Assembly (NCBI GenBank): GCA_937883755.1
Contig: CAKZYA010000024.1
Coordinates: 62,001-126,000, forward strand
From: an uncultured Flammeovirgaceae bacterium
GTDB lineage: Bacteria > Bacteroidota > Bacteroidia > Cytophagales > Cyclobacteriaceae
Length of the DNA: 64,000 nt
Direction of reading: 5' to 3'
Shown: in pieces, positions 1 through 7,478 of the stretch
Layout: the number at the start of each line of letters is the position of its first letter
How positions within the stretch are numbered: the stretch's first letter is position 1
Made by a program: the position numbers and the translations under genes
The notes under the pieces: model-generated
Database searches by the model: none
The model's input: only the letters and a program-made list of their open reading frames with translations
What the model was told of the DNA's origin: nothing

Positions 1-1313
1 CTGGCACTGCCACCACCGAAACGGCTCAGAACTCAGATTTGAACAATCTGTATTCGCTGACTTGGGACGAAAATACTGGTCATATTCGCAACTGGTGGCG
101 AGGAATATATCAGCTAGTAGCGAATGCTAATTTGGTGTTAGATCGAGTTCCGGATATTACTCCGATGGATGAAGCTCAGAAGGCTCGAATATTGGGTGAG
201 GCCAAGTTTTTACGCGCTTGGGCGTATTTCTACGCGGTACGTTTATGGGGTGATGTTCCTTTGGTACTACAGCCTCAAACTGCTTCTTCAGAAGATTTTT
301 TCCCATCTCGCACTCCGCAGCGAGAAGTATACGATCAGATTGTCAACGACCTTCAGGATGCCGAAAGTGCTAGTTTACCTTTCACTGATGTAAGCGGTAG
401 GGTTTCTCAGGCAGCCGCTAAAGCCATGCTGTCTAAGGTGTATCTCACCATGGCGGGTTTTCCACTGAACTTAGGTACTGAATACTACCAACTAGCAGCG
501 AATAAAGCTAAGGAGATTATCGATAATCCGGGTCCGATTGATCTGTTTGATACCTACATGGAAGTGCATGATGAACGTTCGGGCAATCAGGTGGAGCATA
601 TTTTTATGATTCAGTACAACAATGTGGTAGCGGGTAACCCGATGGGCAATATGTTTCCGAACTTTAAGCCCGTTTCTTACCGGGGGCCTTCCGGAACTGG
701 AAGTACCGTACCTACTTTCTCATTTTATGAGTCCTACGAAGAAGGTGATATTCGCACGGTAGACCAGGAAGGGTACTTCTATACCACTTACTTCGAAAAC
801 GGTAGTGGGGCGCGATTTGATTTAGGTGCACCTTATATCTTTAAGCACTTCAACGTGATTGCCAATGGAACGCAAGGAGTAGAAGGTACGGCTCAGGATA
901 ATCTGAACGTTCCAGTGCTTCGGTTTGCGGAGATATTGCTGATTTTTGCCGAAGCCTCTAATGAGGTGAATGGCCCAACGCAGGAAGCACAAGAAGCCCT
1001 AAAGCGAGTGCGCGATCGGGCAGGGTTAGAAACTCCTATCGTAGGTGAGTTTACTCAAGAAAGCTTCCGCGAGTTGGTTTGGAAAGAACGTTGGCATGAA
1101 CTGGCTTACGAAGGAAAAACCTGGTTTGATATGGTTCGTTTACGCCAGGTATTCAACGAGCAAACGAAAGGTTTTGACGATTTTGTCGGTCATGTGAATT
1201 TAAACTCTAATCAAGCGTTGCAGGAAAGGAATCTGCTATTTCCTATTCCTCTCCAGGAAATGCTAAACAATCCTAATTTGGAAGTACAGAACCCAGGTTA
1301 CGAAGCTAGGTAG
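1..1313 (+). CDS. SusD/RagB family outer-membrane nutrient-binding protein (5' end missing)
   Basis: This is the C-terminal part of a SusD-like protein; the reading frame is open from base 3, so the gene starts outside the window. SusD proteins are surface lipoproteins that bind oligosaccharides or other nutrients and pass them to a TonB-dependent SusC channel. Family hallmarks visible here are the TPR-like helices with RAWAYFYAVRLWGDVPLV near the left edge, the segment LRFAEILLIFAEASNE, the ALKRVRDRAGL helix, and the C-terminal WKERWHELAYEGKTWFDMVR block. The partner susC gene should lie just upstream, outside the window. A strong terminator follows, so this is the last gene of its operon. 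The substrate cannot be read from the sequence. Confidence 0.93.
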   Translation, partial: GTATTETAQNSDLNNLYSLTWDENTGHIRNWWRGIYQLVANANLVLDRVPDITPMDEAQKARILGEAKFLRAWAYFYAVRLWGDVPLVLQPQTASSEDFFPSRTPQREVYDQIVNDLQDAESASLPFTDVSGRVSQAAAKAMLSKVYLTMAGFPLNLGTEYYQLAANKAKEIIDNPGPIDLFDTYMEVHDERSGNQVEHIFMIQYNNVVAGNPMGNMFPNFKPVSYRGPSGTGSTVPTFSFYESYEEGDIRTVDQEGYFYTTYFENGSGARFDLGAPYIFKHFNVIANGTQGVEGTAQDNLNVPVLRFAEILLIFAEASNEVNGPTQEAQEALKRVRDRAGLETPIVGEFTQESFRELVWKERWHELAYEGKTWFDMVRLRQVFNEQTKGFDDFVGHVNLNSNQALQERNLLFPIPLQEMLNNPNLEVQNPGYEAR

Positions 1314-1339
1314 TGCTGATTAAATAATTAATTTCACTA

Positions 1340-1375
1340 AGCCATTGTATCGTTTGAGCGGTACAATGGCTTTTT
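1340..1375 (+). terminator. Rho-independent terminator after the SusD gene
   Basis: Perfect 10-bp inverted repeat AGCCATTGTA (1340-1349) and TACAATGGCT (1362-1371), with a 12-nt loop, followed by TTTT. It sits 27 bases after the SusD stop codon. Confidence 0.9.
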
Positions 1376-1389
1376 ACTTTTAAGGGCCG

Positions 1390-1734
1390 TCAAGTGTAAA
1401 CCTGAATAGCTTCCTTCAGGATTTGCCTTACGATAATAACTTGAATATCTGCTTCAGGATCAACGGAAAGGATCTTAATACGTTTGCGACCACCACTTGT
1501 TAACGCCGGATGGTCAAGATAGCGTCCTTCTACTATACCTATGTATGGTTGCTGAGTACGTCGGTCAACCGACAAGTAGCACAGCATCTTGCCATTAAAG
1601 AGAAAAAAAGGCGTCTGGTACTTCCAGACTTCAAGAATTTGAGAATTATGATTTAGAATGATTTCTCGTAAAGTAAGCAAACAGCTTCGGTTAGGCTCTG
1701 GTTGGTTTTCGTAGTATTCATCTAATGCTTTCAT
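1390..1734 (-). CDS. DUF1801 domain protein (YdhG-like)
   Basis: A 114-residue single-domain protein of the DUF1801 family, a fold related to the B. subtilis frataxin-like protein YdhG. Supporting features are the N-terminal ALDEYYENQPEPNRSCLLTLREIIL helix region, the central EVWKYQTPFFLFNGKMLCYL strand pair, and the basic segment GGRKRIKILSV that is typical of the family. The role in this organism is unknown; related proteins have been proposed to bind iron, but no ligand can be assigned here. It stands alone between the SusD terminator and a divergent gene. The length is normal for the family. Confidence 0.8.
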   Translation of the reverse strand: MKALDEYYENQPEPNRSCLLTLREIILNHNSQILEVWKYQTPFFLFNGKMLCYLSVDRRTQQPYIGIVEGRYLDHPALTSGGRKRIKILSVDPEADIQVIIVRQILKEAIQVYT

Positions 1735-1985
1735 CGTGTAAAGCTATTTAAAGTATTTGGGTTTATGTTTCAGGAGTAGCATTGCTCCCAATCCCTTTGG
1801 TCATTTGGATGATAGTTAAATGTTATGCTGGAGATTCAGTTAAAAATCTCTACTTAATATACAAAAGGTCATCTTTCTTAAACCGTAGTTTTTTAAAACT
1901 TTACATCATTTCTTCTCAATAAATATAAATATTCTCACAATTTATTAATTTTTATTAGCTAAATTAGCAGACTATGAAAAATAGT

Positions 1986-1993
1986 TAACTTTG
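1986..1993 (+). promoter_or_regulatory. Candidate -7 promoter box (TAnnTTTG)
   Basis: TAACTTTG matches the Bacteroidota -7 consensus and ends only two bases before the ATG of the next gene, which implies a leaderless or nearly leaderless transcript. I see no convincing -33 TTTG. The rest of 1735-1985 is AT-rich and holds no gene that I can support. Confidence 0.45.
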
Positions 1994-1995
1994 AA

Positions 1996-3255
1996 ATGCT
2001 AAGACGAGCTAAAAATTTCACAAACTATTACCTGCGCTATAACCCCTACTTTAAGCAGGAGGTTAAGAAAGTCTTGGAGCATAAAGAAAGGAACAGTAAT
2101 CAACTTCAGCATTGCCAGAATAAAGCGTTCCTATCAATATTGCATCAAGCGGCTAAACGATCACCCTTCTACCAGAAATTATACGCTACTTACGGGGTTG
2201 ATATAAAAAATATTAAATCAATAGCTGATATAGATAAGCTACCGATTATTACCAAGAGCGATGTAAGAGAACATCTGGAAGCGATATACATTGGTAATCC
2301 TTGGGTTAAAACAAAGGGACATACCAGTGGTACTTCGGGAACACCATTAGTTGTATATAGAGATTACCGATCGACAATAAAAGAAGGAGCGTACATATGG
2401 GCGCAGCGAGCGTTGTTTAATTACCACCCTGGCATGAAAACGGTTTCTTTACGAGGTATTCTTGACCGACGGCAAATGAAGCAATATGATCCCTACGCAA
2501 ACTGCTTATACTTGTCTAGCTTTAATCTGAGAGAAGAAAATGCCGATTGGTACTGTCAGCAGATTCAGCAGTTTGAGCCTTATGCAATTTTGGCTTACCC
2601 CAGCTCGGTAGAGATTTTAGCTAATTTCTTCCAAAACCGAGGTTTAGCACTAAATGTGCCGTTCATCTTTACCTCATCAGAGCAGGTATATCAGCACCAG
2701 CGAGAGAAGATAGAAAAGGTATTTAATACCAGCGTAGTAGATTGGTACGGAAATGCTGAACGGACTATTGCCTTAGAGCAACGTAGAGATGGTCAGTATT
2801 ACGAACTGCCGCTGTACTCAGTGAATGAATACGAAGAGAATAGGACGATTACTACAAGTTTAATTTCTACTTCATTTCCACTGATTCGGTATCTGGTAGA
2901 CGATACAATCATTCCTTGTAAAGATCGGAGTAACTATCAGATTGAGGAGATTGTAGGGCGACACGATGATGTACTGCTATTACCCGACGGAACTAAAATT
3001 GGCCGTATTGGGGCAACATTCTCAGATATTGACGGACTGGAACTAGCGCAAATTCACCAAAAATGTCGAGAGCGGTTTATAATTAACTTGGTTGTCAACG
3101 ACCATTTCAGTCCACATAGCTTAGATAAAATGAAATCAAGGCTGTGCAATTTAGCGGGGAAACGGTTACAGTACGATATTTTTTACGTCCAGGAAGACGA
3201 CATCATCAGAACTAGAGCCGGCAAATTTAAACTAGTCATCAGTAGTATAGCTTAA
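1996..3255 (+). CDS. CapK/PaaK-like adenylate-forming enzyme
   Basis: A 419-residue member of the phenylacetate-CoA ligase/CapK/coenzyme F390 synthetase branch of the adenylate-forming superfamily, which activates a carboxylic acid with ATP. The phosphate-binding motif TSGTSGTP is at residues 110-117. The A5-like region VVDWYGNAERTIAL and the hinge-like EEIVGRHDDVLLLPDGTKIGRIGATFSDIDG match the family, and a C-terminal lid domain ends in RTRAGKFKLV. CapK-like members often sit in surface-polysaccharide clusters, but here the gene is isolated, ending 24 bases from a convergent operon. The substrate is unknown. A TAnnTTTG box lies directly upstream of the ATG. Confidence 0.82.
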   Translation: MLRRAKNFTNYYLRYNPYFKQEVKKVLEHKERNSNQLQHCQNKAFLSILHQAAKRSPFYQKLYATYGVDIKNIKSIADIDKLPIITKSDVREHLEAIYIGNPWVKTKGHTSGTSGTPLVVYRDYRSTIKEGAYIWAQRALFNYHPGMKTVSLRGILDRRQMKQYDPYANCLYLSSFNLREENADWYCQQIQQFEPYAILAYPSSVEILANFFQNRGLALNVPFIFTSSEQVYQHQREKIEKVFNTSVVDWYGNAERTIALEQRRDGQYYELPLYSVNEYEENRTITTSLISTSFPLIRYLVDDTIIPCKDRSNYQIEEIVGRHDDVLLLPDGTKIGRIGATFSDIDGLELAQIHQKCRERFIINLVVNDHFSPHSLDKMKSRLCNLAGKRLQYDIFYVQEDDIIRTRAGKFKLVISSIA

Positions 3256-3278
3256 ACAATTAACTAAAGCATAGTTGC

Positions 3279-3866
3279 TTAGAAAGTATCCAGCACTTCG
3301 TAATCAATAGGCTTGAAAGTATAATTATTGGACTGTTCGGCTGAACAGGCAGTTAACCCTACCACAAGATCCATCTCTGCTTTTAATACCACATAGTCAC
3401 CTGCTCTAGAAAGAGGCGGATCTACCGACAGCGTACCATCTGGGGCAAACTGTACATTCATAAATATATTGAACGCTGTAGGAATCTCATCGGGAGTAAT
3501 ACCATATTTTTCTAAATTGGTATGCAAGTTCTCAAAACAGCTAGGGTGATAATCGGTGGTGCCGTAGATGATTTTGAAGGTTTCAGGGCTACAAGGGGCT
3601 AATAGGAAATCGTTGCGCCCATTCGTATCCTCAATAATTTCAAACATAACATTACTCCTATTACTGTATAGCGAGTGCCCCTTCGTAATAAGTAATGTAC
3701 TACAGTAGTCTAACGTCTTTCCTGACGAAAGCCACTCCTTTTTGTCATGCCGATTGAAGCAGACCATGTCCGAAACCTGCTCACCTGTAGGGTCTATTAC
3801 CCGTAAGTACTGACCCTTCTCCACTACAAAGGCTGCTCCCGATTGCGGTGCTATTCGGTTACTCAT
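3279..3866 (-). CDS. DUF1989 / urea carboxylase-associated family protein
   Basis: About 195 residues from the ATG at 3866, which overlaps the upstream stop codon (ATGAGTAA) and indicates translational coupling; a longer in-frame start exists but would lie deep inside the upstream gene. The DUF1989 pattern is clear: an N-terminal cupin-like RVIDPTGEQVSDMVCFNR segment, the central YHPSCFENL region, NIFMNV, and the C-terminal block AGDYVVLKAEMDLVVGLTAC. Family members include carboxyguanidine deiminase subunits (CgdA/CgdB) of guanidine degradation and proteins found near urea carboxylase. No urea carboxylase gene is in this window. Its coupling to a GntA-like gene suggests a role on guanidino compounds; that is inference. 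Confidence 0.83.
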   Translation of the reverse strand: MSNRIAPQSGAAFVVEKGQYLRVIDPTGEQVSDMVCFNRHDKKEWLSSGKTLDYCSTLLITKGHSLYSNRSNVMFEIIEDTNGRNDFLLAPCSPETFKIIYGTTDYHPSCFENLHTNLEKYGITPDEIPTAFNIFMNVQFAPDGTLSVDPPLSRAGDYVVLKAEMDLVVGLTACSAEQSNNYTFKPIDYEVLDTF

Positions 3867-4548
3867 CACGATTAGCTTTATGTAAAAATGGACACTGCCA
3901 GGTTGAAGAAACTTTCCGTCCACTGTACTGTCGCGCTTCGGTAACAGTGCCAAAATCAGCTGCCATTGGATTAATGTAACCTTGTAAGCTTTGATCTCGC
4001 TTTCTAATAACCTTGCGCATCTTCTGATATTTACCTTGTGCTTTTAAAATATCAAATTGACTATGGAGGTTAAACACCAGAGCAGGATTGGTAAACCTGC
4101 GCGCTATTCGTGAACTGTTAGCGTGTAATCCAATAACGAAAAAGGCAGTTTGAGCAAAGCTAAATCCAAATTCTTTACTATCAGGATCATGGGAAACCGA
4201 AGAGTTCCAAGGCTGATCGTCCAGATGATGTAAAGCCGATAGCTGCTGCCAGAGAAGCTTCTCAAAATATTCCTCTTTCATTGATATCGGACGTTCAAAA
4301 ACTGCAATAAAGGTAGTAAAATTACTATCCATTGTCGCCCTCTCAGCAATAAAATTATGAAGGTCTGGTGCCATTGCCTCAGCGGCTTCATTACTACCCA
4401 ACTTGGAATAATAACCCATTCTATAAACATCAGTATTAAAGGCAGCTTTAGCTCCCAAACAAGGATATTCTTGGTTTAATATGAAACCCTTAAATTCCTC
4501 TTTTATAGAAGTAGGAACTGAACTAAAATAGGGTTTGGCAATATTCAT
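3859..4548 (-). CDS. YqcI/YcgG (GntA-like) heme-dependent N-oxygenase family protein
   Basis: A 229-residue protein of the YqcI/YcgG family, whose characterised relative GntA is a heme-dependent N-hydroxylase of a guanidino substrate in guanitoxin biosynthesis. Recognisable features are the N-terminal CLGAKAAFN segment, the central LHHLDDQPWNSSVSHDPDSKEFGFS region, the FFVIGLHANSSRIARRF block with its conserved His and Arg, and the C-terminal WQCPFLH motif (Cys219). The Cys and His in these motifs are candidate heme ligands, which I infer. It is the first gene of a two-gene operon and overlaps the DUF1989 gene by 8 bases. The true substrate could be arginine, another guanidine, or something else. 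Confidence 0.78.
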   Translation of the reverse strand: MNIAKPYFSSVPTSIKEEFKGFILNQEYPCLGAKAAFNTDVYRMGYYSKLGSNEAAEAMAPDLHNFIAERATMDSNFTTFIAVFERPISMKEEYFEKLLWQQLSALHHLDDQPWNSSVSHDPDSKEFGFSFAQTAFFVIGLHANSSRIARRFTNPALVFNLHSQFDILKAQGKYQKMRKVIRKRDQSLQGYINPMAADFGTVTEARQYSGRKVSSTWQCPFLHKANRDE

Positions 4549-4966
4549 AAGAATCTTTTAAATATAAAAAAGCATAATTTTGTAAGAAATATAATTATTT
4601 TTTTTAAAAAAATATAAATATTATTCAAAAATAAACAATCAACTTTAAATAGCGCCCTATAATTGTGATATTTTTGAACTGAAGGCAGCTTGAAGAGTTA
4701 GGTATTGCTACTATCTAGCGTACATTTCAATTTTCTGATGGAGAGGTTGATTCAAATAATTTGATACCTACTCTATGAGAATAGACTAAGGGCAATCGCT
4801 AGTAGAAGAAGGTTCTACATTACTCTAAATAGTTAGTAGTAAATATGGATTTATACCTTCGCATAGATTTCATTATGGAATAAAAATCTTACCAACTTAG
4901 CTTGATTGGCAAATGCTTTGAGTGAAATTATATCTATAATACTTGCAAAATTGATTTCGCTGCTTT
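4549..4966. other. AT-rich intergenic region
   Basis: About 420 bases between divergent transcription units. It contains long A/T runs near 4590-4620 and only very short open frames. I see no gene, RNA or repeat here beyond the operator at its right edge. Confidence 0.5.
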
Positions 4967-4985
4967 TACTTTGTATTTCAAAGTA
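4967..4985 (+). promoter_or_regulatory. Palindromic operator O1 of the membrane-protein cassette
   Basis: Perfect inverted repeat TACTTTG-TATTT-CAAAGTA (7-bp arms, 5-bp spacer). It ends 8 bases before the ATG at 4994 and overlaps TACTTTTA (4984-4991), a near match to the -7 box. The same element in opposite orientation occurs at 5920-5938. The winged-helix protein encoded at 5596 is the obvious candidate ligand. Confidence 0.65.
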
Positions 4986-4993
4986 CTTTTATA

Positions 4994-5599
4994 ATGCAGA
5001 AAACTGATTACTTACAAGATATCAGCGAGATCCGCTCCATTATGGAGCGCTCCTCTCGTTTTATTTCCCTCAGCGGACTTTCCGGGGTGATGGCTGGGAT
5101 ATACGCGCTGATAGGAGCCGGGTTGGCGCACTGGTGCCTTACGCTGTATCGGGCAGGAGGACTAGGTTCATACCGGACAGTGGCTGGCTATCTCTTCCTA
5201 ATTGCCGGAGTAGTGCTACTGTTGGCAATTGGAACCGGTATCTGGCTCACAACGCGGCGGGCTCGAGAGCAAGGGCAAAGAATCTGGGATGCTACTGCTC
5301 GCCGATTAGTCGTTCATTTGATGATTCCACTAGCGGTTGGTGGTATCTTTGCCCTAATTCTCGTAGGTCAGGGTTACACCGGTATTGTTGCGCCTAGTAT
5401 GCTCATCTTTTATGGTCTGGCCCTGATTAACGCCAGTAAATATACCCTTACTGATGTTATGTACTTGGGGTTAGCCGAAGTAGCTTTAGGTTTACTCGCT
5501 ACCATTGTGATTGGCTACGGTTTACTATTTTGGGCAATAGGATTTGGTGGATTGCACATAGTATACGGAGCATCTATGTATTATAAATACGAGCGGTGA
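4994..5599 (+). CDS. Integral membrane protein, first gene of regulator-linked cassette
   Basis: A 201-residue protein with a short polar N-terminus (MQKTDYLQDISEIRSIMER) followed by about six hydrophobic segments, roughly at residues 25-50, 60-85, 105-130, 130-150 and 155-195. The organisation of such a protein followed directly by a small winged-helix regulator and a DUF4153/DUF4173 membrane protein recurs in Bacteroidota as far as I know, but the biochemical role is not established. Its TGA stop overlaps the GTG start of the regulator gene (GTGA), so the two are co-translated. A palindromic operator lies 8 bases upstream of the ATG, which suggests control by the downstream regulator. Confidence 0.75.
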   Translation: MQKTDYLQDISEIRSIMERSSRFISLSGLSGVMAGIYALIGAGLAHWCLTLYRAGGLGSYRTVAGYLFLIAGVVLLLAIGTGIWLTTRRAREQGQRIWDATARRLVVHLMIPLAVGGIFALILVGQGYTGIVAPSMLIFYGLALINASKYTLTDVMYLGLAEVALGLLATIVIGYGLLFWAIGFGGLHIVYGASMYYKYER

Positions 5600-5904
5600 A
5601 GCATCTTTTACACCAGTTTGATAAAGCGTTTGAAAATAAGGTACGATTGGGCATCATGTCAGCGTTAGTGGTAAATGATTCGCTGGACTTTAATGCCCTG
5701 AAGGAACTACTGGGAGTAACAGATGGAAATCTGGCTAGCCATTTAAAAGCCCTGGAAAAAGTAGCATATATTGATGTACAGAAACAATTTGTCGGTCGGA
5801 AACCTAATACCCAATATGCAGCCACAAAAACTGGAAAGAAAGCTTTTGGCGCTCATTTGGATGCTCTGGAAGCTCTACTAAAAGCCCAAAAGCAAACTCA
5901 GTAA
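5596..5904 (+). CDS. Winged-helix transcriptional regulator (HTH_34 type)
   Basis: A 102-residue single-domain DNA-binding protein. The winged-helix layout is clear: VRLGIMSALVVNDSLDFNALKELLGVTDGNLASHLKALEK is the helix-turn-helix with its recognition helix, and VAYIDVQKQFVGRKPNTQYAATKTGKKAF is the wing and following helix. No ligand-binding domain is present; regulators of this size normally bind as dimers to palindromes. The start is GTG, overlapping the stop of the preceding gene. It lies between two copies of one palindromic operator, one before the first gene and one just after its own stop codon, which fits autoregulation of the whole cassette. Confidence 0.85.
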   Translation: MKHLLHQFDKAFENKVRLGIMSALVVNDSLDFNALKELLGVTDGNLASHLKALEKVAYIDVQKQFVGRKPNTQYAATKTGKKAFGAHLDALEALLKAQKQTQ

Positions 5905-5919
5905 AAAAATTTACTTACT

Positions 5920-5938
5920 GACTTTGAAATACAAAGTA
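5920..5938 (+). promoter_or_regulatory. Palindromic operator O2 of the membrane-protein cassette
   Basis: GACTTTG-AAATA-CAAAGTA: 6-bp perfect arms ACTTTG/CAAAGT with a 5-bp spacer. The core is the exact reverse complement of operator O1 at 4967-4985. Like O1 it is followed by TACTTTTA and then an ATG (5948) after a few bases, so an internal operator-promoter probably drives the DUF4153 gene. This position also argues against the longer TTG start at 5924, which would lie inside the operator. Confidence 0.62.
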
Positions 5939-5947
5939 CTTTTAATT

Positions 5948-7375
5948 ATGAACAATCAAACACTTAAAACTTGGCTCTGGATTGGTACCTCACTGCTGAG
6001 CAGCTTTTTGTTTTACGGACAGGGAGCTGGATTGAATTTTCTTTTGTATAGTCTCGTATTTATTACCATCAGTTTTGGTTTATATCCAGTCTTGCGACAG
6101 TCAGTTTCTGGTTGGTTTATTGCTTTGGGCTACCTACTTACCGCCATGAGTATTATGTGGCATCATAGCTGGCTGGCCATACTGCTATACCTGTTTTCAT
6201 TTATCGCGTTGGCCGGGTTCTGTGCCTATCCCCGTACTTCCTTAGGTATTGCCCTACCGAATGGTCTTTATTCTGCCGGACTAAGTTTCTGGCGCAGAGA
6301 GTGGTTAAATAGAAAAGAGAAACCGCAGGGTAGTTTAACTCCCGCCCGGGTTATGTCCTGGGCTGTACCCGTAGCTATTACCGTTCTGTTTTTGATGCTT
6401 TACATAGGGGGTAATCCGGCTTTTGCCGCTTTACTGACCCAAACTGAAATTGAAGTTATCTCGCTTGGTCGTATCATTTTCACTTTAGTGAGCGCTTACC
6501 TGCTGCTAGCCATTTTCTATCCAACGGGTATTAAAGCGCTAATTCAGCTCGACCAGCGTACCCCTAACTTGCTGCTGCGCCGTCGACAAGCAAAGAAGCA
6601 ACGAAGTTTCAATACGATAGGGTTAAAACATGAGTATCGCAGTGGTTGGTTGTTATTTATCTTGCTGAATGGCTTACTGCTTTTATTCAATGCGGTAGAT
6701 ACCTATCATCTGTGGACGGGGAAATTACCTCAAGGAGTGACCTACTCCGAATACGTGCATCAGGGAGTGAATGCGCTGATTGTTTCTATTGTGCTAGCTA
6801 TCGGTATTGTGATGTACTTCTTCCGGGGTAATCTAAATTTCTACTATCGTAGCCGACAACTGAAGCTAGTCGCTTACGCGTGGGTTGCTCAGAACGTATT
6901 TTTGGTTCTAGCAACTGCCTACAAAAATAGTCTATATATCGATGCTTATGGATTTACCCAGAAACGTCTGGGTGTGTATGTATATCTACTAATGACGTTG
7001 GTAGGATTATTCTTCACTTACGTGAAAGTACGGCAGATTAAGACCAATGCCTTTTTACTGCGGTACACTAGCTGGGCGTTCTACGCTATTTTGGCGGGGC
7101 TGACCCTATTCAACTGGCCCCGCTTTATTACGAAGTATAACCTGACGAACCTGCCCGCTGAGCAAATTGATTTTCACTACCTCAGTCGTCTTTCTGATCA
7201 TAATCTGGATTTACTGGCAGATGCTCTAAAAAATCCTAATTATCACATAGCGGCAAATACCCGAGAAAATATCATGAATGAGATTAGTCACTTTCGCTAT
7301 ACCGAAGCGCAGCAAGACTGGCGGTCGTGGAATTATGCTGATAGACAGGTGATGATCAATCTGGCTTACGAGTAG
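5948..7375 (+). CDS. DUF4153/DUF4173-family polytopic membrane protein
   Basis: A 475-residue protein from the ATG at 5948 (MNNQTLKTW). About twelve hydrophobic segments cover residues 10-430, and a soluble tail of around 60 residues contains HYLSRLSDHNLDLL and ends in WRSWNYADRQVMINLAYE. This layout, with the YSEYVHQGVNALIVSIVLAI and conserved RRRQAKKQ loop regions, fits the DUF4153/DUF4173 family, whose function is unknown. An in-frame TTG at 5924 would add 8 residues but falls inside operator O2, so I chose the ATG. It follows the winged-helix regulator gene by about 40 bases. Confidence 0.8.
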   Translation: MNNQTLKTWLWIGTSLLSSFLFYGQGAGLNFLLYSLVFITISFGLYPVLRQSVSGWFIALGYLLTAMSIMWHHSWLAILLYLFSFIALAGFCAYPRTSLGIALPNGLYSAGLSFWRREWLNRKEKPQGSLTPARVMSWAVPVAITVLFLMLYIGGNPAFAALLTQTEIEVISLGRIIFTLVSAYLLLAIFYPTGIKALIQLDQRTPNLLLRRRQAKKQRSFNTIGLKHEYRSGWLLFILLNGLLLLFNAVDTYHLWTGKLPQGVTYSEYVHQGVNALIVSIVLAIGIVMYFFRGNLNFYYRSRQLKLVAYAWVAQNVFLVLATAYKNSLYIDAYGFTQKRLGVYVYLLMTLVGLFFTYVKVRQIKTNAFLLRYTSWAFYAILAGLTLFNWPRFITKYNLTNLPAEQIDFHYLSRLSDHNLDLLADALKNPNYHIAANTRENIMNEISHFRYTEAQQDWRSWNYADRQVMINLAYE

Positions 7376-7379
7376 GGAC

Positions 7380-7434
7380 ATGACGGTGGCCGCGCCATTA
7401 ATCGCACGGCGAGGCCACCCCGGCGAACCGTCAT
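7380..7434. repeat. GC-rich palindromic hairpin in the intercistronic gap
   Basis: A strongly GC-rich stretch begins five bases after the stop codon. An inner stem pairs 7385-7391 (GGTGGCC) with 7413-7419 (GGCCACC) and, after one G-A mismatch, 7393-7396 (CGCC) with 7408-7411 (GGCG), leaving an 11-nt loop. An outer 8-bp repeat ATGACGGT (7380-7387) / ACCGTCAT (7427-7434) overlaps it, so two alternative folds are possible. No T-run follows. It resembles a REP-type palindrome or an attenuating hairpin. Confidence 0.6.
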
Positions 7435-7478
7435 ATTCCTACAATCAAAAAAATTTAAAACAACAAAAAGAAAGAAGA

